Shown: positions 55,850 through 64,000 of the stretch, piece by piece
Numbering within the stretch: the stretch's first letter is position 1
How the letters are laid out: each line of letters opens with the position of its first letter
Assembly: GCA_932521025.1 (NCBI GenBank)
Contig: OW051472.1
Coordinates: 992,001-1,056,000, forward strand
From: Oscheius onirici
Taxonomy: Eukaryota; Nematoda; Chromadorea; Rhabditida; Rhabditidae
Length of the DNA stretch: 64,000 nucleotides
Direction of reading: 5' to 3'
The notes under the pieces: generated by a model
The model's input: the letters and a program-made list of their open reading frames with translations, nothing else
Database searches by the model: none
What the model was told of the DNA's origin: nothing
Made by a program: the position numbers and the translations under genes

Positions 55850-57327
55850 CTACTGAGCTCTCCAGGTTCGTCCAGCTAGTGGCGGAATCGTGTTGAAGGC
55901 TTCTCGGTACCGTATTTGCCGGTATAAATGGGCTCGAATCTTGTTCTGCAACCATTTTTTTGAGCAAAAAAATGGAAAAGGCATACAACTAATTCTGTCG
56001 GGAGGGGAAGGCTGTCTATGGACTCGCTGTTGATTCTGATGCTGTCGGAGATGTTCTTGATGCAGATGCCCAGCAGAGTTATTTCTAGAAGCAGTTTTTA
56101 GGATAAAAATGACTTTGGAACTCACTTGGACGGAGAATAAGAATCTCGGCACGGGTTATCACGGCCGGAGTGTCACTACGAGGCCAGTAGACCTGAAATA
56201 TGTGTTTTCTGTTGAAAAGAAAGCAAAAAAAGCAAAGGAAAACTATCGAAAATGGCCGATTTAGGACCCTTCTGAAGCTACTGACGTTTGACTTAAAATT
56301 GTGTACGTAATGATTTCAAAGTGGGGAAAAAGGCTTTGGAGAAAGAGCGAGTAATGTGGAAAAAATGGAGAAAATGTGCAATGTGGAAAAATTGAAGAAA
56401 AAAATGAGAAAAATAACTGAAAAAGGAGGGAGAGAAAGAAAACAGACGGTTGCCAAACTGCTCGTCATATTAAAAAAAATATTGCTACCGTAATCTTCTA
56501 CATACTGCGTATATTTTCCAATCCTATTTTTGTGGCGACGAGCAATTCACTATCTTCGGTTCCCGTTTCTTCTCTCCGCATTTTCTCCATTTCCTTTTAC
56601 TTTTTGCTCTTTTTTTTCTAAAAATTGTAAAAAGCTTGTTTTGAGCTAGTTGATCTAATAATTGTGGAAAATTAATTCAAAATTAGTGTTAAAAGATGAA
56701 ATTGCTTTGTTTGAAGCTGCCTTCTACCCACAATAGCTGCTCAGAGTTGTGTTTATGACGGTTTCAGCTGCGAAATATGTCGAATTTGCTAATATCTGGT
56801 CGACGAGCTCAACAACTTGCTTTACCATGTTCAGCTTGCTTCCTGAGTCAACTTTGCTGTTTCATAACGTTTTCTTCCGCTTGAACATAAACTATATATA
56901 AAGATCGTTAGAAACATGCTAGTTTTGCTCAAAAACTCCAACTCACGTCCACAGGCGCACTCAGCCCCGTTCTCGACTCCTGACGCTGTAGGAAGCTGCA
57001 CAAGTACGGTTCTCCCGTCGCCGCGTTACGGAAAACCCAAGGATGTCCCTTGTACGTCCTGATATCAATAGTTTCGTTGACTCGAAGCTGTGCGTATCTT
57101 ACACCTCTCGCCTAAATTTCCAATTATTATCGTTTTCCCCAAATTTACCTGTTGATCGATCCAGAAAACGTCCACTACAGCTCCTGCGAAGTTTCTAAAC
57201 CTCACGCGAACCTATTTTTCCATCTTTTAGGCTTAAAAATTAGACAAACCTCAGCGGCGACGCTCTCGTTGATTGCACGCACGTTGTCAGCTAGACCGAG
57301 AGGATTGGACCTCACGCTCAAGGTCAT
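55850..57327 (-). CDS. vhl: VHL tumour suppressor homologue
   Basis: Six exons, about 188 aa. The beta domain shows AAEVRVRFRNFAGAVVDVFW, IDQQARGVRYAQLRVNETID, RTYKGHPWVFRNAATGEPYL, matching the VHL pattern of FxN, the W of VWL and the conserved (S/T)Y-x-GHxWLFR segment that contacts hydroxyproline of HIF. The alpha domain follows in the last exons: KITLLGICIKNIS, ESIDSLPLPTELNKIRAHLY, comparable with the elongin C-binding helix and the LVKP..YRRL segment. The protein is the substrate receptor of a cullin-2 E3 ligase in hypoxia signalling. The third intron is about 755 bases. The stop TAG (55852-55850) is followed directly by ACCAAA and the ATG of the next gene, in the same frame. Confidence 0.9.
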
Positions 57328-57411
57328 AAACTGAGAGATCTGGAAATTTGATGTTGTTTTGGGAGTAGAAAGCCATAATAGTCCAAAGAAAGTGATCATT
57401 CCTCCGTCTGT

Positions 57412-57480
57412 GAACTCTTGGCGTAGTGGTAGCGCTCTCGATTGATGTCAAGAAGTCCCGAGTTTGATCCCGCCTAGAAT
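57412..57480 (+). repeat. tRNA-like sequence
   Basis: TTGGCGTAGTGGTAGCGCTC forms a D-arm/A box, and CCGAGTTTGATCCCG a B box. The T stem and acceptor are imperfect. It lies upstream of the acidic-protein gene at 57585. Confidence 0.45.
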
Positions 57481-57584
57481 CTTTTTGCCTTTATAAAGCG
57501 AATCTGTTTCGTTTTTATAAAGCGACGTTCTTGTTATTCTTGAAATTTCGGTATACCCTAAAAATCAAATTTCAGTAACGAAAA

Positions 57585-58410
57585 ATGGTTGTCATCGAGG
57601 AGATCGAAGTCGATGAGGCCGACGTTTCTCACGACCTCCTGCAGGACCTGGTAAGTTCATTTTATGCTTGTTTTCCCCCGTTTTTCTAGAACTACTGCAA
57701 TTTTTCAGCTCCGCAACCTGCGCGTATCTACCGGCAACGATCGCGAGCAGATTCTCGACCTTCTCGAGGAAATTTTCGACGATGATGATGAGGATCTCGA
57801 TGCCGAAGAAGACGAATACGACGAGGAAGAGTACGAAGATGATGCTGACGATGAGGACGACGACGAGAGCGTCATCGAGGAATTCGACAATGATGCCGAA
57901 TACGAGAGCGACTATATGAATGACGATGGAAATATTTCTCTGCCACTAGACGGCGAGCCAGCTCAGGGAACTTTTTCGGTATTACTTTGTCCCACCTGTT
58001 TGCTCACAAACTTCTCCCAATGATCCAAAAATAGTCAAATTCAGACGTCGAGCGCCGTTTTTCCCGTGGCGCGGCATCATGTGCGAGAAGGCATTCGGTT
58101 TCCTGAATCGTTTGTAGTAATTTCACCACATTGCGCAGTGGTAACGCGGTCGATTACTGCCCAATGCGGGTTCGACTCTGCTCCGATGATTTCACATTGT
58201 TGCTTTTGCCTTCAAATCGCAGCTAGGAGAAAACTTTTGCAGCAAATCCCGGGGTCGCTACTTCACCTTTTTCAGACGTTTACGAACGACTACAGGAACG
58301 GCGAAGGAACTGTTCCCGCCCAATTTACCTCCGAGCAGATTGACGAAATTGTCAGAAGACTGAAGGCTGCCAAGCCCGGAGACAATGCTCAAGACTGCAA
58401 GCGCTTCTAG
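57585..58410 (+). CDS. Acidic protein with possible module exon, 156 aa
   Basis: Three phase-0 exons (57585-57650, 57709-57978, 58276-58410). Exon 1: MVVIEEIEVDEADVSHDLLQ. Exon 2: LRNLRVSTGNDREQILDLLE, followed by a run of Asp/Glu (about 45 residues) and SLPLDGEPAQGTF. Exon 3: TFTNDYRNGEGTVPAQFTSE, QIDEIVRRLKAAKPG, ending CKRF. The start of exon 2 (LRNLRVST) resembles the module exon starts of the nested genes (LKETRIST in gene E). The second intron contains a tRNA-like sequence. No family recognised. Confidence 0.6.
58125..58190 (+). repeat. tRNA-like sequence in an intron
   Basis: ATTGCGCAGTGGTAACGCGG (A box and D-arm) and ATGCGGGTTCGACTCTGC (B box). Inside the second intron of the acidic gene, same strand. 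Confidence 0.5.
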
Positions 58411-58605
58411 ATTCTATAATTTGAAACTTTGTCACGTTTTTCTTCTACCCCTATTCCCCCTCCCCATTCCTGCCTCTGTATAACCTATAAACCGGTTCTG
58501 TAATTAGCACATAAAGGGAATTTCATAATTCTTGTTGTCTTTTCTTACGCTTTTCGTCAAACTATCTGTAACTTTGCTTTGCCTGGAAAGAGATAATTGA
58601 GAAAG

Positions 58606-59317
58606 ATGAGCGGCTACAACGGACTGCCTCTTTCTCCTCTCCAGCCGAATGCCGAGGAATTTGAGAAGAAGAAGGACTTCTTCTGGAGAATGGTCGGTTT
58701 TAGACGCTTTTTTTTGTGCAAATGGCTGTAACGAAATAATGGATTAATCTGCTGCCTTAAAGCACCGCATGTCTGTAATTGAGAACAGGGCTGGCAGCCA
58801 GTTGTATGTCAAATATTTGAGCACAAAGACGGCCAACAGGTCTTTCCTGCCCAAATGCTAAAAACGAGCCTAAACATCCTGTTTTCCAGATGTTCATCAT
58901 GGGAATCAGCAACGAAGAGGCACTAAAATACATCCAAGAAGCTTGTCCGACCTCTTTCAACACCTTCCTCAACATGCAGTGGAACGGTCACAACTTGAAG
59001 AATTGCGCCAAAGACGTCCAGGAGATTAGTGTCGAAGGAGATGACGAGGTTCCCCATTTTTTGATCAAGATTATACGAAAGTTCAGGCCTCGCCTTCAAG
59101 GAAACGCCGCGTCTCATTCAATGTGACGTCTCAGCCGCCGGCCTTTGAGGAAAAATCGCGCCTAGTGGAGCCTGAGCAACATTTCCATCGTCAGAACAAG
59201 GTTTTCGAGGAGGAGCAGCGGGAAAGACTGGCTTTGCTGGCAAAGGTCCGTTCTAATTTCCCGCCTTTTCTTACCCAGAAAGCTTCAGCTGAAAGACCTC
59301 ACACTGACGGATATTAG
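58606..59317 (+). CDS. Protein with module exon and RVxF-type PP1 docking motif
   Basis: Exon 1 (58606-58692) encodes MSGYNGLPLSPLQPNAEEFE, KKKDFFWRM. Exon 2 (58890-59048) starts MFIMGISNEEALKYIQEACP, continuing with a family-like helix. Exon 3 (59087-59245) reads ASPSRKRRVSFNVTSQPPAF and EEEQRERLALLAK. KRRVSF fits the RVxF consensus for docking to protein phosphatase 1 and overlaps a basic nuclear-targeting-like cluster and a possible AGC-kinase site. The end depends on the last acceptor: CCCAG (59279) gives KASAERPHTDGY (stop 59317), while AAAG (59282) gives LQLKDLTLTDISC (stop 59345). The exon 1/2 junction is the same type as in the nested F genes. Confidence 0.65.
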
Positions 59318-59345
59318 CTGCCTTCAAAGATCGCCTCGTCACTAA

Positions 59346-60095
59346 GCAGTAATTTCGTTGTTAAGTTTCCCCACCTAATTGTTATTGTTACTTCTTGCCC
59401 CCTAGTCAAAGACTCCAAAAATCGTTAATATTATTTCATGTGTGTATTAAATTTTGTGTCACGTTGACGTTTTCATATATTGTTGCTTCTTTTTGTCAAG
59501 TAACTATCGTTATCAAGCTTTTTGACCGGGTTTTCGAAAGTAAAAGACCAAATAATGAGTAGAAAGGCTTATATCGTCAACCTCAAGTCAATTTCTAAAA
59601 AACTTGAGCCAAAAACTTGCGAGGAAGCGATTGAGACACTGAATGCACATTTGCTGCTGGAAAAAGCCAAATTTCGACGATTTTTAAGCCTATTTTCCAT
59701 CACATAAGCTAAAATAAGATAAGGGGCTTGATAAACACGGGAATTATTGGCTGTTTTCCAATGCTTTGAAGCACAAGGCAACTATAGCTTCAAAAAAGAT
59801 TCTATTTTGGGCAAAAATATTTGATACAAATGGAAGGTAATGGGCTAGAATTGTTGGCTTATCAACGAGCAGAAACAAGAAATTATAGTACAGGGAACGG
59901 GGCGTTTAGCTCGACGAGACTGACTATTTTGGCGTGGCAATGAGAGCTCTGTGCAACGCGTTCGATTTTCCGTATTTTCTTCGATCAAATTGTGCTTTTT
60001 TTGTCTATGAAGTCCATTTTTCAGTGCTGGAAGTGCTAACACGACTCCGGCCACTCCTACTGTCAAGAAGGCCACAGTTCACACGCTTTTTCGCC
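59346..60095. other. Intergenic before NTMT1, one short unplaced frame
   Basis: A plus-strand frame at 59555 (MSRKAYIVNLKSISKKLEPK, then EAIETLNAHLLLEKAKFRRF) ends in a KAKFRRF stretch like the module exon ends, but has no visible partner exon. The rest holds no convincing gene. Confidence 0.35.
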
Positions 60096-61835
60096 ATGGA
60101 CTCGAATATTTCGGAAAATGAGACGGTTCAGAACATTTATGACAAGGTTTTTTAGCTAAATTCGCTGGAAAAAGGCAATTTCAGGCGGAAGAATACTGGA
60201 CACAGGCCAGTGAAGATGTTGATGGAATGCTAGGCGGCTTTGCGCAGCTCCATCGCCCGGATATTCTTACCTCGCAGAGTTTTATCAAGAAACTGGAGGA
60301 AAAGGTAAGGAATTACGTAATTTTTGTGCTACAAAACGATTTTTATCGATCTATTCTCACTTATCTCAACTTTCCTCTTCAGAATCTTCTCCAGAACAAA
60401 ACCTATGCTCTCGACTGCGGCGCCGGAATCGGCCGAGTCACCAAACACCTTCTCCTGCCCATCTTTGAAAAAGTTGGCTTTATTTTATGCTTCTTTTTCC
60501 CCCAATACAATTCAGGTAGACATGGTCGACGTAGCAGAAAATCTCATCGTCAAGAGCAACGACTACATCGGTCCGAATCCGAAGATGGGAGAGAAATTCG
60601 TCGAGGGATTGCAGACGTTCGCCCCGATGGAAGGCCGATACGATATGATTTGGATCCAGTGGGTCAGCGGACACTTGACCGACGTCGACTTTGTCAAGTT
60701 CTTCCAGAGATGCAAGGTATGGAATTTTTGCCTATTTTTAACGCAAATGCCAAAAAAAAAGTTATTTTTTGGACCCGAGACCTAGACTAACGAGAAGTCT
60801 TTGACCGTCCTGATCGTCTGAACGGAACTAGTGAATAAGCTAAACAGATTAATTGATCAAATGATTGGGTTCTGCACAGTGATCGGTCGCTTCACCTTTT
60901 GGTGGTACTGCTGTAGGCGCGTCAGTTCGTGAGCCTTTTGGCTCCAGAGATTTTCGCCGATTTCAAGTTACTTTGTACGTTCATTTTGTATGTGAAAATT
61001 GGTCGAAAAAATATACAGAACTTGAAGAACAATGATTTATTTCTAAAAGCACCCAATTGTCTGAATTATAAAGTAGTCGATGGACAGTAAACTGGAGGGT
61101 ATGTATCAGTTCAGCTAACTGATCACTGAACAATCTATCAGGACGATTCTCCAGGATAGTTCTGTGCTCTCCACTGAACACTGGCCAAGCCATCAGACTG
61201 CCAAACTTTGACAGTCAAAGTAGTCGCCTAGATATTTTGATTCGAGTCAGTCCTCTTGACACTCCACTGGATTATCCAGTACACTGTTAATTCCAGAGGA
61301 CTGTTCAGTATACTTGGACAACTCGAGTCGAGTCGAGCTCGATTTGAGCCACGAGTCGGCTCGGCTCGACTCGAGGCTGTGAGTCGAGTCGATTTCAAAT
61401 TGCGCGGCTCAAATACTCTTCGATGAAGGAAGAATACAGTCAATGACGACAAAACCTTTTGTTACAGTGTTCAGCACCCCTTTTTTCTCAGGACTCAATA
61501 TATTGGGTTGGAAGACTCGCGCGTTACTGCTGACATGACATTTTTCTTATCTAAACCCATCATTTTTCAGGAAGGACTCCGAGAAGGTGGCATCATCGTC
61601 CTCAAGGACAATCTTGCCTCAGGTAAACGCTATTTGTCTGTCTTCTAATTTACCACCAATTCCAGCCGAAAAGTCCGTCTTCGACACGGAAGATCACAGC
61701 TGGACGCGGCCCGAAGCTCTCATTGAAGAACTCTTCGAGCAAGCCGGTCTCCGTCTCGTGGCCAAAAATCTACAGACTGGCTTCCCTAAAGGCATGTACA
61801 AGGTCAAGCTTTTTGCCCTGAAACCGGAAAAGTAA
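60096..61835 (+). CDS. NTMT1: N-terminal Xaa-Pro-Lys N-methyltransferase 1
   Basis: Six exons (60096-60146, 60185-60304, 60383-60472, 60516-60716, 61571-61622, 61666-61835) give 227 aa, close to the usual 223. The start [17 protein letters not shown] leads to [18 protein letters not shown]. The SAM-binding motif [17 protein letters not shown] lies at about residues 65-85, followed by [28 protein letters not shown] (the conserved substrate-channel segment), [11 protein letters not shown] and the C-terminal strand [15 protein letters not shown]. The family trimethylates or dimethylates alpha-amino groups of XPK proteins such as RCC1 and histones. The intron at 60717-61570 is unusually long and includes GAGTCGAGTC-rich sequence. 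Confidence 0.94.
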
Positions 61836-61999
61836 CTGTTTTTATGACTAATTTATCTATTTTCTTCTGAGTTGCTCAAATTTGTTGTCTGTTCGAATTT
61901 GAATGAATTTTTCCCTCATTTTCTTAGCCTTCTAAATAGCGTCTTTTTCGCTCGAAATACCACTTATAAACACAGAAAAATTGATAGGGAAGAAGCCAG

Positions 62000-63220
62000 A
62001 TGATATCGGCTCTTCGCCGGAAATTGGGCGGAGAAAAGGATGGCACAGCTTCTTCTCCGACAGCGACAATGCCATCCGGAGTCCACCGAGTGGACCAGGA
62101 GCTGCAGAGAAAGTTTGCCAAGGGAGTTCAGTACAATAGTGAGTCAAATTATACAAATTTTTTTGTTTCCTTGATCAGAATTTTACTTTTTAGAATTTTC
62201 AAAGAAAACCAGTCGACTTAGCCGCCGGCGGCTTTTTTACTTGTATTTTCTTCTTTACTTCTGATCCCTTCCCCAGTCAACCGATTTCTTCTGATCCCCT
62301 TCCTCGGTCAACCGATCTCTTCTAATCCCCTAGCGGTTACCCTAACCCTATTTCCGACTCAAAACAATTTAGCAAAAATATTTGGCGAGAAGAGGAATCG
62401 AACCCGGGTCGTCTGGGTGGAGATGGCGACTCTTAACAATACACCAAAATTTCGTGGCCACGGACAAACAAACAAACAAAGTCACAGAGTCAGCCACAGA
62501 CACCATTGCACTTTAATATTAAAGACAAGATTTTTTTTTTATGGCGGAATGGCTTTTTTCAGTGAAAATTGTGATCCGAGGAGACAGAAACGTCGGAAAG
62601 TCCTGTCTTCTTCGTAGACTCCAGGGTCTATCCTTCCAAGAAGAGTACACGGCTACTGAAGAAATTCAGGTAGGTAAAACATGTTTTTTTGCAAAGTTTA
62701 GGCTAAAAGCTAATAGCACTGTCTTACAAAATTCTCAAAACGAGTCAAATCCAGGTGGTAAACATTCACTGGAACTACCGAGCTACTGACGACGTCGTCA
62801 AAGTCGATGTCTGGGACATTGTGGACCAGTCGACGAAGAAAAGAGTCCGTCCAGAAGGAAAACTGAAGCTAAGTAACAAGGCAGAGGCGGTGGAAAATGA
62901 TGGCGTGAGTCTAGAGTCGAAAACAGGAGAATGCAGTATTTTTAGCTGGAAGACGCCGCTTGTGATGCCCGTTTCGTCGATGTTTATAAAGGAGCTCATG
63001 GCGTGATTCTGGTCTTTGACTTGACGAAAACTTGGACTTGGGATTATGTTCAGAAGGAGGCGGAGAAGGTCCCTGAAGGAATCCCGGTACGGTATTGGAA
63101 AGAGGATAGGGACTGATAAAAACGGTTCCAGATTTTAATCCTCGCCAACCGACGCGACATGGGACATCATCGAGTCGTCACAGACGAAATGTGTAGCAGT
63201 TATGTGGAGCATTTCAACAG
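62000..63220 (+). CDS. RABL6: RABL6-like GTPase, 5' part only
   Basis: Exon 1 (62000-62138) reads [15 protein letters not shown] and [12 protein letters not shown]. After an intron of about 420 bases come [20 protein letters not shown] (P loop GDRNVGKS), [33 protein letters not shown] (WD of G3), [40 protein letters not shown] and [19 protein letters not shown] (NRRD near G4). The order and residues match human RABL6 (PARF). The last exon seen ends at a donor at 63220; the remainder including the C-terminal part was not found before 64000 and should lie beyond the window. Intron 1 holds a tRNA-like sequence. Confidence 0.9.
62392..62462 (-). repeat. tRNA-like sequence in RABL6 intron 1, antisense
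   Basis: On the minus strand, ACGACCCGGGTTCGATTCCT is an excellent B box/T-loop and TTGGTGTATTGTTAAGAGTC a weak A box. The acceptor ends do not pair. Confidence 0.5.
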
Positions 63221-63248
63221 GTAGGACAACTTTCAAGATTTATTATTC

Positions 63249-63482
63249 CTACAAATGAGCGTCTTCGGCTTCCATTATAGTAGGCAGTGGCCCGTAAAGT
63301 GTAACATCTTCAAGAGATCCTCCTCGAGTAGTGGCACTACTAGTTGTCGTCGACGCCAGTGTAAGCATTTCGCCACAACATTCGTTGACTTGAGCTTGTC
63401 CGCCGTCGACGATAGTCAGCTTGCGGACAGAGCTGACGTCTTTGCGACAGAAGGGGCAGCGGATGGTTGGGAGCTTTTCAGC
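63249..63482 (-). CDS. Last exon of a RING-type protein, 5' part not placed
   Basis: After an acceptor-like CTCTAG the frame reads AEKLPTIRCPFCRKDVSSVR, KLTIVDGGQAQ, NECCGEMLTLA and ends HL with TAG at 63249. The CPFC pair (C-x2-C) with surrounding RC..CRKDV is the second half of a RING finger. The first half, expected upstream on the minus strand, was not found: the sequence there is a fold-back element (63540-63965). So the gene may be interrupted, or its earlier exons lie beyond 64000. Confidence 0.5.
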   Translation of the reverse strand, partial: AEKLPTIRCPFCRKDVSSVRKLTIVDGGQAQVNECCGEMLTLASTTTSSATTRGGSLEDVTLYGPLPTIMEAEDAHL

Positions 63483-63539
63483 CTAGAGATTTGATTCACT
63501 ACGGGGCTTGTTTTGCTGTCTCTGTCTCTGTTACTGTAC

Positions 63540-63965
63540 CTTTCCCCAAGACATGTGCGCTTGGACCGGCTGGGAAAAAATTTGCCTTCAGTGCGACGGG
63601 CAAAAGAAATTCAGCACGCTTTTTTTCTGGGTTCTTTGTGTTTCTCCAGTGTTTCTCCATCGTGAACAAATACCGACTAGCACAGTAAAAAGTTAAGCAA
63701 AAAAAGACAAATCCGCAAAGAAAATAGAAGTTTCGTACGAAAAACACGAATTTTGTCGATTTTTTTTTCGCGAATTTCGTCTTATTATTTTTCGTTTTTC
63801 TTCGCGGATTTGTCTTTTTGCTTACTTTTTTTTTCTGTGCTAGTGGCTATTTGTTCACAATGACTGGGTAAACACAAAAACCCCCAGAAAAAAGCGTGCT
63901 GAATTTCTTTTACACTGAAGCCAAATGTTTTCCCAGCCGGTTCAAGCGCATATGTCTACTCTCCC
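63540..63965. repeat. Long inverted repeat (fold-back element)
   Basis: Words at 63545-63640 (GGACCGGCTGGGAAAA, GCACGCTTTTTTTCTGGG, GTTCACG-like) return in reverse complement at 63890-63960 (CCCAGAAAAAAGCGTGCTGA, TTTTCCCAGCCGGTTC). Inner parts pair as well (GACAAATCCGC with GCGGATTTGTC, CTAGCACAG with CTGTGCTAG). Arms are about 190 bases, centre near 63750. Confidence 0.7.
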
Positions 63966-64000
63966 CCTACAAACCTTCCAAATCTCTCCCAGACAACAGC

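Noticed and set aside
57705-57890. Ser-only minus-strand frame opposite the acidic gene
   Set aside because: It is the complement of the Asp/Glu codon run (GAT/GAG read as TCA/CTC) and has no support.
61300-61400. GAGTCGAGTCGAG-rich stretch in the long NTMT1 intron as a mobile element
   Set aside because: It is a simple repeat with partial palindromes; no clear ends or target duplication were found.
1-64000. CRISPR arrays, bacterial operons, riboswitches
   Set aside because: Spliced genes throughout and no spaced direct repeats; nothing prokaryotic is seen.

Overview
The window is eukaryotic and looks like a nematode genome. Introns are mostly 35-50 bases with GT...TTT(C/T)AG borders, genes are packed on both strands, and several families point the same way: a secreted C-type lectin plus CUB protein, a nematode-style protein tyrosine phosphatase remnant, and expanded lineage-specific families. 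Species cannot be named from sequence alone. Recognisable conserved genes are WBP4/FBP21 (splicing), an E2F transcription factor, mitochondrial elongation factor G1 (GFM1), a VHL homologue, N-terminal methyltransferase NTMT1, and RABL6 (cut by the window end).

Layout. 0-3.3 kb: fold-back repeat and a divergent pair of C-type lectin genes. 4.4-8.8 kb: a broken PTP gene, an unrecognised gene, and a second PTP fragment. 8.9-21.9 kb: WBP4 on the minus strand, whose 10.9-kb intron holds a plus-strand tandem cluster of an unrecognised exon-modular family (genes A-E) and a dead LINE. 22.5-31.5 kb: a small acidic gene, then three minus-strand genes for secreted Gly/Pro-rich proteins sharing a QQAYNSD-type motif, with an alpha-helical repeat gene and two hAT-like MITEs between them. 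32.4-38.3 kb: a membrane-anchored RING protein and E2F (minus). 39.8-52.6 kb: GFM1 (plus), whose 7.45-kb intron holds a minus-strand cluster of about eight paralogous genes or gene remnants (F1-F8). 52.7-57.3 kb: VHL followed after only six in-frame bases by a helical-repeat gene, and a possible small secreted gene. 57.6-64 kb: an acidic gene, a gene with a PP1-type docking motif, NTMT1, RABL6 and the last exon of a RING gene.

The most interesting signal is a recurrent exon boundary motif. An exon ends in a lysine-rich stretch closing on Phe (KKxxFLxF or similar), a phase-0 intron follows, and the next exon starts with a helix of the pattern x4-I-[ST]-x3-A-[LF]-x-Y. It is seen in both nested clusters and in a gene at 58.6 kb, more weakly at 57.6 kb. 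Two ordinary housekeeping genes each contain one exceptionally large intron filled with opposite-strand copies of this type. Several nested copies are intact (gene C 447 aa, F3 207 aa, F6 183 aa) and others carry stops, frameshifts, lost splice donors or transposon insertions, while the surrounding conserved genes are intact.

All exon models were made by eye from splice signals, frame and similarity; no alignment or RNA evidence was available.
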